NCBI RefSeq assembly: GCF_024213555.1
Contig: NZ_JANAVO010000006.1
Coordinates: forward strand, 124,001 to 188,000
Length of the DNA stretch: 64,000 bases
Source of the DNA: Allokutzneria sp. A3M-2-11 16
Lineage (GTDB): Bacteria > Actinomycetota > Actinomycetes > Mycobacteriales > Pseudonocardiaceae
Reading direction: 5' to 3'
A program made the translations under genes and the position numbers. Below are positions 16,532 through 26,240 of the stretch, one piece after another. The notes beneath the pieces are model-generated. The model saw only the letters and a program-made list of their open reading frames with translations, did no database searches and was not told the DNA's origin. Within the stretch, counting starts at the first letter, position 1, and each line of letters starts with the position of its first letter.

Positions 16532-17729
16532 CGTTGTGCGGTAGCTGACGGACGGCGGCGGAGCCCAGGGGGAGCAGCACGGCGATCGTGTAACCGACGC
16601 CCGCGCCCAGCGCCACCGCGGCGCCCCCGAAGGCGTCCGCCGCCGGTCCGACAGCGAGCTGGCCGAACGGGATCGCGATGTAGGACAACAGCGCGTCGTA
16701 GGCGGAGACGCGCGAAAGCGACTCCGTGGGCACGTGTTCCTGCAACGAGGTCTCCCAGCTGATGGCGACCGCGGACGAGCCGAGCCCGGCGACGAAGGCG
16801 GACACGACCAGCCAGGTGATCCCCGCCCCGGAACCGAGCACGATCAACGGCAGCCCGCCCAGCGCGCCCAGGACCGAACCCCACCGCAGCAGGTACCGCG
16901 TCGCGAAGCGGAACATCAGCGCGCTCATCACGAGCATGCCGACGCCGCGCGCGCTGAGGACGAGCCCCCACGCTGCCTCGCTGCTGATCTGCCGGGTCAG
17001 CTCCGGGCCGAGGATCTGCCACGTGCCGGTGTTCACCAGGTTCACCACGCAGAACGCGAGGGCGACCTGCCACACCCACGGGATGCCGCGGAAGGTCCTC
17101 CAGCCGTCGCGGATGTCGGCGAGGATGCCCGCGCGCTCGGCCGGGGGCGTGGTGGCCAGGCGCGGGAGCCGGGTGAGGCAGGCCGCCGCGACGAGGAAGC
17201 TCAGCGCGTCGAAGGCGATCGCGGGACCGCCGCCCACCGCGACCACCAGCACGCCGGAGAGGGCGGGGCCGATGATCTTCGTGGCGTTGCGCGCCGTGCC
17301 GAGCAGCGCGTTGGCCTGGCGCAACCGGTTGGCGGCGACGAGTTCCGGCACGATGCCGCGCAACGCGGGCGTGGTGAAGGCCATCAGCACGCCGTTGGCG
17401 AAGGAGAGCGCGGCCAGCGCGGTCAGGTCGTAGGCGTCGGCCAGCAGCAGCGCGGCGACTCCGCTCTGGGTGAGCCCGCAGCCGAGGTTGGCCACCACCA
17501 GCACCGCGCGGCGCGGCAGGCGGTCGGCCACCGCGCCGCCCACCAGCAGGAAGCCGAGCATCGGCACCATGTGCGCGGCGAGCACGACGCCGAGGTCGCC
17601 GGTGCGCCCGGAGGCGTCCAGGACCGCGAAGGCGAGCGCGACCGGGGCCATCGAGCTGCCGAGCAGCGAGACGAGCTGCCCGGCGAAGAACCAGTGGAAC
17701 CCGGACCGGGTGAGCAAGGGGGAAGGCAT
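16515..17729 (-). CDS. MFS transporter, enterobactin-exporter-like (EntS/DUF894 type)
   Basis: 404 aa from MPSPLLTRSGFHWFFAGQLV; this ATG (17727-17729) has GGAAGG-like sequence on the other strand only, so the start rests on homology-like length and the divergent gene. It has 12 hydrophobic segments, with 'GGAVADRLPRRAVLVVANL' as the motif A loop and 'RNATKIIGPALSGVLV' in TM5. Likely a drug or siderophore exporter. The divergent ArsR-like gene (start 17789) and the operator between them suggest repression by that protein. Confidence 0.85.
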   Translation of the reverse strand: MPSPLLTRSGFHWFFAGQLVSLLGSSMAPVALAFAVLDASGRTGDLGVVLAAHMVPMLGFLLVGGAVADRLPRRAVLVVANLGCGLTQSGVAALLLADAYDLTALAALSFANGVLMAFTTPALRGIVPELVAANRLRQANALLGTARNATKIIGPALSGVLVVAVGGGPAIAFDALSFLVAAACLTRLPRLATTPPAERAGILADIRDGWRTFRGIPWVWQVALAFCVVNLVNTGTWQILGPELTRQISSEAAWGLVLSARGVGMLVMSALMFRFATRYLLRWGSVLGALGGLPLIVLGSGAGITWLVVSAFVAGLGSSAVAISWETSLQEHVPTESLSRVSAYDALLSYIAIPFGQLAVGPAADAFGGAAVALGAGVGYTIAVLLPLGSAAVRQLPHNVSRAG

Positions 17730-17761
17730 CGGGCGAGTCTGCGGAGCCCCCGCACGGCGCA

Positions 17762-17790
17762 CTATTGTTTCGCGTGGAGGCGAAAGCAAT
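17762..17790. promoter_or_regulatory. palindromic operator between MFS and ArsR-like genes
   Basis: ATTG-TTTCGC-GTGGAG-GCGAAA-GCAAT is a near-perfect dyad in the 59-bp divergent spacer, overlapping the regulator's ribosome binding site and start codon. This position fits autorepression and repression of the MFS exporter. Confidence 0.55.
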
Positions 17791-18766
17791 GGCATTGCTG
17801 CGGTTGAGCGCGCTGGCGCTGTCCCGGTCGAGGTTCGCGCTGTCGCCGCTCGCGGAGACGGTGGGCTCGCTGCTCGCGCTGAGCAAGCCCTGCGAGGACC
17901 CGTGGCTGGCCGACTGGCACGCCCGCCACCGGGCCGCGCTCACCGCACGCCTTGAAGGGAATCCGTTCGCGGCGGGCCTGGTCCGCCTGCTCGGCTCCAC
18001 GAAGTGGCTGCCCGACCACATCGTCATCCCGCCGCGCGGCGGGATGCGCACCGCGCTCGCCGACGAGCTGGTCGAGGTCGCGGCGGCCGAGGACGATCAC
18101 GTGGTCGCCCAGCTGACGGTCTCGGTGCGGCGGAGCTGGCGGCGGCACGACCTGAAGTGGTTGTCCGGCAAGGGTTTCGCGGCCAGGACCGCCGAGCTGC
18201 TTGACGCGGTGTGGCACGCGCACGTGCTCCCGGACTGGCCGCGCCGCAAGGCGTTGCTGGAGCGCGATGTCACCTACCGCGCGGGATTGCTGGCCGCCTA
18301 CGGGTGGCCGCGCGCCGTCGAGCGGATGAGCAGGCGCAGCGCGTGGGTCGGCGTCGACGCGATCCGCTTCAGCGACCAGGAGGCGCCGGACCGCGTGGTC
18401 GGCGACGAGGGCATGCTCTTCGTGCCGATCAGCGCCTCGCGTGGCTCGTGGCTGTGCGAGGCGCCGCCGGATCGGCACGGGTTGGTCTACCCCGCGCGTG
18501 GCCGCGCCGAGCCGGGACGCGAGCGGGTCGACGGCGCGCTGGACCGGCTGATCGGCGAGAACCGGGCGACGATCCTGCGCGAGCTGGAGGAACCCGCGAC
18601 CAGCAGCGAACTCGCCGCGCAGCTCGGCCTGTCCCTGGGGACGATCGGTGGCCACCTGGCAGTGCTGCGCGACGCGGACCTGATCATCGGCGAACGCGTC
18701 GGCCGCCGCGTGGTCTACCGCCGCACCGAAGCGGGCGATGTCCTCACCGCGACCGACCACACCTAG
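17789..18766 (+). CDS. ArsR-type winged-helix regulator with DUF5937-like N-terminus
   Basis: 325 aa from the ATG at 17789, with GGAGG eight bases upstream; earlier in-frame TTG/GTG codons fall inside the operator. The long N-terminal region (SPLAETVGSLLALSKPCEDP, then 'WLPDHIVIPPRGGMRT') is typical of actinobacterial DUF5937/ArsR fusions. The C-terminal ~80 residues are a wHTH: ILRELEEPATSSELAAQLGL, then 'GTIGGHLAVLRDADLI' as the recognition helix region. It is likely the repressor of the divergent exporter. Confidence 0.82.
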   Translation: MALLRLSALALSRSRFALSPLAETVGSLLALSKPCEDPWLADWHARHRAALTARLEGNPFAAGLVRLLGSTKWLPDHIVIPPRGGMRTALADELVEVAAAEDDHVVAQLTVSVRRSWRRHDLKWLSGKGFAARTAELLDAVWHAHVLPDWPRRKALLERDVTYRAGLLAAYGWPRAVERMSRRSAWVGVDAIRFSDQEAPDRVVGDEGMLFVPISASRGSWLCEAPPDRHGLVYPARGRAEPGRERVDGALDRLIGENRATILRELEEPATSSELAAQLGLSLGTIGGHLAVLRDADLIIGERVGRRVVYRRTEAGDVLTATDHT

Positions 18767-18805
18767 CGCCCCACCACTAAACCTGTCCCGCGCAGTGGTT
18801 GTGGC

Positions 18806-18924
18806 GTCTTCAAGTACACCGCACCCCCGCCCAGCGCGTCTCAAACCGCCACGAACCCTCGTTGCTGCCGGGGGTTAGTCGCTGTTAGCGATCGCTGGAG
18901 CGGGGGTTGGGTGTACTTGAAGAC
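18806..18924. terminator. long inverted repeat between convergent genes
   Basis: Arms 18806-18830 (GTCTTCAAGTACACC...) and 18900-18924 are 25-bp inverted repeats with two mismatches around a ~69-nt spacer. They lie between the convergent ArsR-like gene and the frameshifted secreted gene, fitting a bidirectional terminator. The length and the large spacer would also fit a small inserted palindromic element. Confidence 0.55.
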
Positions 18925-18942
18925 CGCCGAACTCGGCTGCCG

Positions 18943-19880
18943 TCAGGCGAAGGCGTGCACAGTGCCGCGCAGTGCGGCCGTGCCGTTCTCGCAGAACTGC
19001 TCGTAGGTCGCGGCGAACGCCTTGACCTTGCCCTCGGCGTCGGTGACCAGTTCGGTGATCGTGAAAGAGCCGCCGAGCTGGTTGCAGCCACGTCCGTTGC
19101 CGCTCACGCTGAGCCCGGGGGAGCCGTCGTTGAACGGGTACCGCTTGGCGCCGTGTAGGTGCCCACGGCCAGCTTCTGGCCCTGCGCCGGAGCGAGCTCG
19201 ACGCGCCAGTCGTCCCGCTGCCCGGACACCCCGAACGAGAGGGCGCCGTCAACGGAACCACCGACCGTGAACACGGTGTTCGCGCCGCGGTAGCTCTTGC
19301 TCTTGCCGCCGCCGATGTAGTCACCGGGCGCGCTGACGAACTCGTAGGACAGCGGGAACGCCTGGTAGCGCACGGTTCCCTTGAGCGCGGGGCTGTTCGG
19401 CCCCTCGCAGTTCTGGGTGAAGGTCGCCTCCAGCACCGTCACCGCGCCCGAGGCGTCGGTCTCGATCTGGTCGATCGCGAACTCACCCCAGACCTGGTTG
19501 CAGCCGCGCCCGGTGCCACCGACGTCCAGGCCGGGAGCCCGGCCCGTGCGGAACGACGCGCGCTCGGCGTCGCGGTAGACGCCGGGGTGCAGCCGCTGCC
19601 CGCGCGGGGCGGCGAGGTCGACGTGCCACCACTCCTTGCCATCGGCGGAGTCCACCCGCAGCGTCAGGCCCTCCGCGTTCCCGGACAGCCCGACCTTGTC
19701 CTTGGGCGCCCGGTAGGAGCGCGTCGCCCCACCGCCGATGTAGTCCCCCTTCTCGCTGACGAACTCGTAGGAGCTGACCGGGGTCCGCTCCGCGGCCTTC
19801 GGTGCGGCCCCCGCCGCCCCGTTCATCACGAGTCCCGCGAGCAAGGTCAATCCAACCAGGACAGTGCCGTTACGGCGCAT
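18943..19880 (-). pseudogene. two-repeat secreted protein, frameshifted
   Basis: It starts MRRNGTVLVGLTLLAGLVMN (19880) with a signal peptide, then two homologous halves of ~120 residues, each opening 'SYEFVS..GDYIGGG..SYR' and containing 'GRGCNQ'. The second half leaves frame near 19157, where one base seems to be missing in TACACGGCGCC. Restoring it gives RYPFNDGSPGLSVSGNGRGC and reading through to the true stop at 18943. As given, translation stops near 19104. An unrecognised family; extracellular location is predicted. Real decay and sequence error are both possible. Confidence 0.7.
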
Positions 19881-19976
19881 GCCCGTTTCCCCTCTCATCG
19901 TTGCCGGTCCACACCGGCCGCGAGGACGCTATATCGGGGGACCGACAACGCGGAGGGGCATTTAAGCAATCGTGAA

Positions 19977-20921
19977 TCAGCGGACGACCAACACCAATTT
20001 TCCTGATGTACGACCGGTTTCGCCCAGCTCGTGCGCCTTCGCGGCCTCGGCGAGCGGGAAGCTGCCCGCGACCACCGGGCGCAGCTCGCCCTTCTCGATC
20101 AGCTCGGCGATCGCGGTCATCCCGGCGTGGTCGGCCTCGACGAGCATGGGCACCGCGCGCACGCCGACGCGCTCGGCCTCGGCGATGAGATCTTCCTGTC
20201 CCACGGGCAGGATGGTGACGAGGATGCCGCCCTCGCGGAGCGTACGCAGCGACCGCATCGCGGTCTCACCGGCGAGCGAGTCGAGCACCACGTCCACGTC
20301 CCGGACCGCCTCGGCGAAGTCGGTCTCGCGGTAGTCGATCACCTCGTCCGCGCCGAGCTCGCGGAGGAACTCGTGCTTGCCCGCGCTGGCGGTGCCGATC
20401 ACGTGGGCGCCGAGCGACTTCGCGATCTGCACGGCGAAGTGCCCGACCCCTCCGGCTGCGGCGTGGATCAGGACGCGCTGGCCGGGGCGCAGCCGGGCGG
20501 TGTCCACCAGCGCCTGCCACGCGGTGAGCGCGGCGAGCGGGACGGCGGCGGCCTGGACGTGGTCGAGGTTGGCGGGCTTGGCGGCGAAGGCCCGCGCGGG
20601 ACCGGTGACGTACTCGGCGAAGGAGCCCGCCCCGTGCGGGTAGGGCAGCATGCCGAACACCTCGTCGCCCGGCTTGAACAGGGTGACGCCGACGCCGACC
20701 GCCTCGACCACGCCGGAGACGTCCCAGCCGAGGACGAACGGCGGTTCGCCGAGCCAGAGGCCGTTGGCGCGGTGCTTCCAGTCGGTCGGGTTCAGGCCCG
20801 CGGCGTGCACGCGCACCAGCAGCTGGCTCTGCGCTGGGGTCGGCTTGGGCAGTTCGATCTCGGTCAGCACTTCAGGGCCGCCAAGGGTGTTCTGGCTGAT
20901 CGCGCGCATCTTCTCGCTCAT
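19977..20921 (-). CDS. MDR NADP-dependent oxidoreductase (quinone reductase-like)
   Basis: 314 aa from MSEKMRAISQNTLGGPEV (ATG 20919-20921). The GroES-like half has 'AGLNPTDWKHRA' and 'GWDVSGVVEAVG'. The Rossmann half has RVLIHAAAGGVGHFAVQIAK, then 'GADEVIDY'. There are no zinc ligands. It is divergent from a GlxA-type AraC regulator at 20992, the same regulator/oxidoreductase arrangement as at 10.9-12.7 kb. Confidence 0.88.
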   Translation of the reverse strand: MSEKMRAISQNTLGGPEVLTEIELPKPTPAQSQLLVRVHAAGLNPTDWKHRANGLWLGEPPFVLGWDVSGVVEAVGVGVTLFKPGDEVFGMLPYPHGAGSFAEYVTGPARAFAAKPANLDHVQAAAVPLAALTAWQALVDTARLRPGQRVLIHAAAGGVGHFAVQIAKSLGAHVIGTASAGKHEFLRELGADEVIDYRETDFAEAVRDVDVVLDSLAGETAMRSLRTLREGGILVTILPVGQEDLIAEAERVGVRAVPMLVEADHAGMTAIAELIEKGELRPVVAGSFPLAEAAKAHELGETGRTSGKLVLVVR

Positions 20922-20957
20922 GGGCACCATGCTGTCGCCGCGGCGTCCTTCGGAAAA

Positions 20958-20992
20958 TGGCATGATTGCCACTCTTCGATAGGATCGTGCCA
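20958..20992. promoter_or_regulatory. candidate operator between oxidoreductase and GlxA-type regulator
   Basis: TGGCATGAT (20958-20966) and ATCGTGCCA (20984-20992) form an inverted repeat with one mismatch around 17 bp, in the 70-bp divergent spacer. The right half touches the regulator start codon, fitting autoregulation. Confidence 0.4.
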
Positions 20993-21933
20993 TGCATCAG
21001 GTCGCAGTGCTGGCGTTGGACGGCGTCTACCCGTTCGAACTGGGGATTCCCCGGCGGATCTTCGGCGCGCTGCCAGAGCACTACGCGATCCGCACGTGCA
21101 CCGTCGACGGACGTCCGGTGCGCACCGACGCGGACTTCACGGTCGCCGTCGAGCACGGCCCGGAAGCGTTGGAGTCAGCCGACACCGTCGTGATCCCGCC
21201 GTTCGACCTGACGGTGGTCACCGGCGGCCTGCCCGAGCCCGTCGCGGCCGCGCTCGCACGTATCCGTCCCGGCACGCGCATCGTGTCGATCTGCACAGGG
21301 GCTTTCCTGCTCGCCGCGATGGGACTGCTCGACGGGCGGCCCGCCACGACGCATTGGTGCCAGAGCGCGCTTTTCCGCACCATGTTCCCGGCTGTGCGGC
21401 TGGACCAGGACGTGCTGTTCGTCGACGACGGCGACGTGCTGACCTCCGCGGGCGCCGCGTCCGGGGTGGACGTGTGCCTGCACGTCGTGCGGCGCGACCT
21501 CGGCAGCCAGATCGCCAACAGCGTCGCCCGCAGGTGCGTGGTCCCGCCGCTGCGGGACGGCGGCCAGGCGCAGTTCATCGACCAGCCGGTGCCGGACCCC
21601 GCGATGACGAGCACGGCCGCCACGCGGCAGTGGGCACTGGAGCGGCTGCACCTGCCGTTGACTCAGTCCGATCTCGCGGGACACGCGCGGATGAGCCTGC
21701 GCACCTTCGCCCGCCGGTTCCGCGACGAGGTCGGGGTGAGCCCCGGCCGGTGGCTGATCCAGCAACGCGTCGCGCGGGCGCGCGAGCTACTGGAGGCCAG
21801 TGATCTCTCGGTGGAGCAGATCGCCGGGCAGGTCGGCTTCGCGACCGGGACCTCGCTGAGACAGCACCTGCGCGACGCGCTCGGGGTCTCGCCCGTCGCG
21901 TACCGGCGGACCTTCCGGACCGAGATGGTGTAA
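20992..21933 (+). CDS. GlxA-family AraC-type regulator
   Basis: 313 aa. The N-terminal DJ-1/PfpI-like domain runs from VAVLALDGVYPFELGIPRRI to about residue 170, including 'RIVSICTGAFLLAAMGLLDGR' (nucleophile-elbow Cys in SICTGA) and 'TSAGAASGVDVCLH'. The C-terminal AraC HTH pair is 'SDLAGHARMSLRTFARRFRDEVG' and 'SVEQIAGQVGFATGTSLRQHL', ending 'GVSPVAYRRTF'. It probably controls the divergent oxidoreductase. Confidence 0.88.
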   Translation: MHQVAVLALDGVYPFELGIPRRIFGALPEHYAIRTCTVDGRPVRTDADFTVAVEHGPEALESADTVVIPPFDLTVVTGGLPEPVAAALARIRPGTRIVSICTGAFLLAAMGLLDGRPATTHWCQSALFRTMFPAVRLDQDVLFVDDGDVLTSAGAASGVDVCLHVVRRDLGSQIANSVARRCVVPPLRDGGQAQFIDQPVPDPAMTSTAATRQWALERLHLPLTQSDLAGHARMSLRTFARRFRDEVGVSPGRWLIQQRVARARELLEASDLSVEQIAGQVGFATGTSLRQHLRDALGVSPVAYRRTFRTEMV

Positions 21934-22128
21934 CAACGGTGCAGGACCAGGTCACTCGCCTCGGTCACGAACTCGATGATGGCCTCGACCCACCAGAGCT
22001 GCTCCGGCAGCACACCGGAGACGACCGGGCCGATCGCCATGGCGACCTGCCTGATGTTCTCAGCGAGTTTCCTTCCCATATAGATACGTCGAACCGGGAG
22101 CGCCGGGATCGACATCAGACGGGGCGGA

Positions 22129-22205
22129 GTGGCGAGAATCTTGGTGACTTCGCTGCTCTTCGCCGGGCACGTCGGGGCGATGGCCTCGGTCTCCGATGAG
22201 CTGGT
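22129..22205 (+). pseudogene. glycosyltransferase N-terminal remnant
   Basis: GTG-started frame RILVTSLLFAGHVGAMASVS followed by 'DELVRRG' matches the first beta-strand/helix of GT-B macrolide glycosyltransferases ('RILVTSxPFAGHVxPMxxVxxELVRRGH'). Beyond this the frame is not protein-like. Confidence 0.45.
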
Positions 22206-22639
22206 CCGGCGCGGCCCTCGGCCAAGCAAGCCGAGGGCCTCCCGGCGATGTTGGAGTCGGTGCGGGGCTGGCGGTGGTGGGTTGTGTTTTCGCAGTCCGC
22301 GTGGGTCGTGGTTGTTGGGCTCCCAATGGCCCCGTGTTCGCCCGCCTTCGAGATGTCCTGGGGGAACGTGCCAGGCCTGCTTCACGTGGTGGGAGGCCTG
22401 TTCCACTGATTGCTGATGTGGACGTCGGTGTCGAGGCGTTCGAGAGCTGCCAGCTCCTGGCTCGGGCCGGGTTCACCTTCTTCTGGCATGAGTCCGAGCA
22501 TGCGCTGAACCGCTCGGGCTGGCCCGCGGCGTTGCCGGGCATGCCTTCGGCGTAACCGCAACAGACAGGTGGAGAGACGCGGGGGTCGGTGAGAGTGGAG
22601 AGGAGCCGACATCGATCGAGAAGCGGCGCAGACTGCCCT

Positions 22640-22952
22640 CCTAGCGGGTGACAGCGAAGGTGTGGACGAGCTGGGTCTGGTGGTGACGGATCCGGGTCCC
22701 GGCGTCTAGCAACGCCGCGACGACAGAGAAGTGGTTGGGATCGGCGGTGATCGCCTCGGTGCGGATTCAGTCGTCATAGCGCTCAGGGTGTTGCCACACC
22801 ACGCGACCGGTGGTGGTGAGGATGTCGGCGCCCGTGTCGAACGAGGTGGTCCCCTGGATGCCTGCTGACCCACAAATGGTGTCGGCCCGCTCGGCCTTAA
22901 GGATGTCGGTAAAGGGGCTGTCGACGGGGACGGCCGAGAGGGTGCAGGTCAC
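22640..22952 (-). pseudogene. unrecognised gene remnant with internal stop
   Basis: From VPVDSPFTDILKAERADTIC through 'TTTGRVVWQHPERYDD', then an in-frame TGA (about 22767), continuing in the same frame with ITADPNHFSVVAALLDAGTR to a TAG. The continued reading across the stop suggests a point-mutated gene. Family unknown. Confidence 0.35.
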
Positions 22953-23099
22953 GGAACAGGGCGCGCAGGGTGACCGCGGGGCTCCACCAACTCCCTTGCC
23001 ATGGACCAGAAGTACGTCACCGAGTTCCCCAACATCGACTCCGCCGATGTGCGGAACCGCCCTGTAGGTAGCGCCGCGAGGCGGTGGGTTCGCTCGACC

Positions 23100-26078
23100 T
23101 CAGCCAGGACCGGGTGCCAGCTCCGCCAGCTGGGCCTGAAGCTGCTCGCGCCGGCGATGATGCGCTGGGCCGATCGCGTCCAATGCCTGATGGAGAAACG
23201 CCTTCGCCTCGTCAGGGCGTTCCCGCGCCACGGCCTCTCGCGCCAGCCCGGCCAACGCTTTCGTCACCGTCAGCGTCCTGCCGTTGTCGGTGGCCGACCG
23301 AAGGATCCGGATTAACTCACTCCGGCCGTCGGCTGTTTCGCCTGCGGCCATCAAGCTGTCGGCGAGCCGCAGCCGGGCGATCTCCTCGGAGTTCGTGGAG
23401 TGGTTCTCGATGGCACAACGCACCGCCGCACGGTGGGCTGCGACGGCTTCCGGGATGCGGCCGAGGTGCCGGTAGGCGGTGCCGAGGAAGCACAGGGAGA
23501 ACGTCTCGGTGTAGCGGGCCCCGGTGTGGCGCGCCGCTTTCCGAGCGGCGTCCACTGCGGTGACCGCGTCGGTGTAGTGACCGCGGGCCAGTTCGCACTC
23601 GGCGATGCCGTTGAGGATGTCGGCTAGGCCACCGGTCACTCCCAGCTCCCTCTTGACGTCGAGTGCTTCCCGATAGTGTGCCAGGGCCGTGTCGAAGTCC
23701 AGATCGTTGCCGGCCAGCAGCGCGTAGATGGTGTGCACACCGGCCAGTGACCTGGGCTCGTCGGCCTCGCGTGCCAAGGCGAGCGCCCGCTCAAGCTGGG
23801 GTTGCCAGGCGGTGCCTGGATCGTGCCGGGTCTGGCTGTAGACGAGTGCGGCCAGGATCTGTGCGGCCAGGCCGGGCTCCTCGCCCGTGTCGACTCCGTG
23901 GTAGCCCTGCCGCAGGTGGTCGATGCTCTCCTGGACGTCACCGTGGACAAGGGTGAAGCGCCCCAGCACGTATCGGAAACGTGCCTCCCCTTCGGCTGAT
24001 CCGCCCCTCTTTGCCGCCCGCAGACCCGCTGTCAGGAGACGATCCCGCTCCGGCAGGTCGCCGAACAGGTGAAGGTGCCAGACCGAGCACAGGGCCAGCC
24101 GCCATCCGAGTTCGTCATCGCCCGCCCCGAGGATGTCCTGACTGACCGCGAGAACGTTGCGGCCCTCCGCGGTGAGCCAGGCTGAGGCCTTCTCGGCGCC
24201 GGACAGGTCCGGGGCGAGATCACTTCGCGTGCTGCGCGCGGAGACGAAGTACGACTGAGCCGCGAGCTGGTCCATCACCGTGCTCATCGCGACGAGGAGG
24301 TGTTCGGCCAGCCGTGCGCGGGCCGCAGCCCTGGTGCCTGGCGGGTCCACCGTGTCTAGCAGGGTGACGGCGTACTCGCGGAGCAGGTCGTGAAGCCGGT
24401 AGCGCCCCGGCACCGCCTGCTCGACCAGGCTGGCGTCGAGCAGCTTCTCCAGCAGCGGCTCGACCGAGGAGACGCCCAGGTCGGCGAGCACGGCTGCGGC
24501 TCGGATGTCCACATCGCGTCCTGGGTTGGCGCCGAGGTGTCTGAGCAGGCGCTGTTGGTCGCTGGGCAGCTGCTCGTAGGAGGCGGTGAAAGCTCCTTCG
24601 ACGCTGCGGTCGTCGAGGCTCAGCTCCGCCAGTCTGCATGTGTGGTCGGCCAGCCTCACCGCGAGGTCGGCCACCGTCCAGCTCGGCCGATGCCGCAACC
24701 GTGCTCCGGCGATCCGCAGCGCCAGCGGCAGGTAGGCGCACGATCGCGCCAGATCACGCGTCGCCGCCTGTTGTTCCTGTGCGCGCCGCACGCCGACGAT
24801 CTGGGTCAGCAGATCCACCGCATCGTGCTCGTCGAGGGCGCCGAGGTCGATGTGGACAGTGGACTGGACGCTGACGAGCCGCCGCCTGCTGGTGATCAGC
24901 ACCGCGCAGGTGGGCGATCCCGGAACGATCTGGTTCACGACGGCGCCGTCTCCGGCGTTGTCCAGAATGATCAGCCATCGACCGAGCGCGATCTCCGAAC
25001 GCCACAGGCAGAGTCGCTGGTCGGTGCCGCGAGGGAGCGGACGGGAGGAAATCTCGGTGCTGGTGAGCAGGTGGTCGAGAACAGCCTCCAGCGTCAGGGC
25101 CTCACGGCCGGGGGTGTGCCCGTGCAGATCGATGAAGATCTGCCCGGCCGGGTACTGGCCGGCGAGGCTTCGTGCGGCGTGGACGGCCAGCGCGGTCTTG
25201 CCGGTCCCGGCCATACCGCTGATGGTGACGACTGCCGGGGCGCCACGCCCCGTGGCGGTCACGGCGGCGCGGATCTCACCGAGCTGCGCGTTGCGCCCCA
25301 CGAACAGCGCGTCCTGGTAGGGCAGCTCATTGCGGCCAGCGCCATCGCTGTGCCGAAGCACCGCCAGGTGGATCTTCTGGAGTTCGAGGCCGGGTTCGGT
25401 GCCGAAGGCCTCCAGCAAGCGGTGCCTGGCGTCCGCATAGACCGCCATCGCTTCCGATTGGCGGCCGGCGCGGAACAGCGCCCGGACCAGCTGGCCGATC
25501 AGCCGCTCGTCGAAGGGGCGCAGCGCGAGCAGCGAGCTCAGCTCCGGAATCACCGCCGTGTGCCTGCCCCTGACCAGATCGATGTCGACCTGGTCGGCGA
25601 CGACCCGGATTCGCAGCTCTTCCAGCCGGGTCTTCTCGGCCTCCAGACCAGGCAGGCCACCCAGCACGCCACCGCGGAACAGCGACAGTGCCCGCGCGTA
25701 CCGCTGGGCGGCCTGATCCGGGTGGCTCGCCTCCTCGGCGAGACGAACCAGTCGGGTGAACTCCTCCAGATCGAGATGACCTTCACCAAGGCGAAGGCGG
25801 TAGCCGTCGCGACGCCGCTCGATCAACCCAGGATCGGGCAGGAGTGCGCGAATCCGGTAGACGTAGGTCGGGATGATCCTGCTTCCGGACTCGGGCCAGA
25901 CATCGCCCCAGACAGCCTTGAGTAGGTCTTCCGAGGCCACGACCTCGTTGGCGCGCAACGCGAGCGCGGCCAGCACCGCCTGCTGGCGAACAGGACCGCA
26001 GTCGATCGGCCGCCCCGCGGCGGTCACCACGAACGGCCCGAGTACCCCGAAGTGCAGCGCTTCGGTCATGCGGGGCAT
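23100..26078 (-). CDS. AfsR/SARP-family regulator (BTAD, NB-ARC, TPR)
   Basis: 992 aa; an alternative start is three codons in (26069, MTEALHFG). Order: OmpR-like winged helix (~1-95, FGVLGPFVVTAAGRPIDCGP ... YVYRIRALLPD), BTAD domain (~100-250), NB-ARC ATPase with Walker A GMAGTGKTALAVHAA (~290) and Walker B 'RWLIILDNAGD' (~375), winged region, and C-terminal TPRs (~640-990). AfsR-type SARPs activate antibiotic or pleiotropic regulons, often by binding direct repeats near -35. No biosynthetic genes flank this copy, so it may be pleiotropic or an orphan. Confidence 0.88.
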   Translation of the reverse strand: MPRMTEALHFGVLGPFVVTAAGRPIDCGPVRQQAVLAALALRANEVVASEDLLKAVWGDVWPESGSRIIPTYVYRIRALLPDPGLIERRRDGYRLRLGEGHLDLEEFTRLVRLAEEASHPDQAAQRYARALSLFRGGVLGGLPGLEAEKTRLEELRIRVVADQVDIDLVRGRHTAVIPELSSLLALRPFDERLIGQLVRALFRAGRQSEAMAVYADARHRLLEAFGTEPGLELQKIHLAVLRHSDGAGRNELPYQDALFVGRNAQLGEIRAAVTATGRGAPAVVTISGMAGTGKTALAVHAARSLAGQYPAGQIFIDLHGHTPGREALTLEAVLDHLLTSTEISSRPLPRGTDQRLCLWRSEIALGRWLIILDNAGDGAVVNQIVPGSPTCAVLITSRRRLVSVQSTVHIDLGALDEHDAVDLLTQIVGVRRAQEQQAATRDLARSCAYLPLALRIAGARLRHRPSWTVADLAVRLADHTCRLAELSLDDRSVEGAFTASYEQLPSDQQRLLRHLGANPGRDVDIRAAAVLADLGVSSVEPLLEKLLDASLVEQAVPGRYRLHDLLREYAVTLLDTVDPPGTRAAARARLAEHLLVAMSTVMDQLAAQSYFVSARSTRSDLAPDLSGAEKASAWLTAEGRNVLAVSQDILGAGDDELGWRLALCSVWHLHLFGDLPERDRLLTAGLRAAKRGGSAEGEARFRYVLGRFTLVHGDVQESIDHLRQGYHGVDTGEEPGLAAQILAALVYSQTRHDPGTAWQPQLERALALAREADEPRSLAGVHTIYALLAGNDLDFDTALAHYREALDVKRELGVTGGLADILNGIAECELARGHYTDAVTAVDAARKAARHTGARYTETFSLCFLGTAYRHLGRIPEAVAAHRAAVRCAIENHSTNSEEIARLRLADSLMAAGETADGRSELIRILRSATDNGRTLTVTKALAGLAREAVARERPDEAKAFLHQALDAIGPAHHRRREQLQAQLAELAPGPG

Positions 26079-26240
26079 TGTGCCCGATCACCTGCTCTCA
26101 CAACCGCCAGGCACCAGCAGGCTGATGACCGTGTGCGCCAAGACTTTCCGCAGCGACGGGAACGGTGACGACGGCGGCCTCGTGACGGAAACCTCGTTCG
26201 AACCGAGTCCCGGTACAACCTCGTCTGCGATCCCGGCTTC

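Larger units (their letters stand above)
21934..23099. other. 1.2-kb degenerate region with gene remnants
   Basis: No intact gene is seen. A plus-strand segment near 22129-22200 reads ARILVTSLLFAGHVGAMASV, the opening of a macrolide-type glycosyltransferase, and is lost after about 25 residues. A minus-strand segment at ~21945-22115 reads GRKLAENIRQVAMAIGPVVS and then GVLPEQLWWVEAIIEFVTEA without its own stop. A minus-strand segment at 22640-22952 reads protein-like with an internal TGA near 22767. These look like unrelated broken fragments. Confidence 0.5.
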
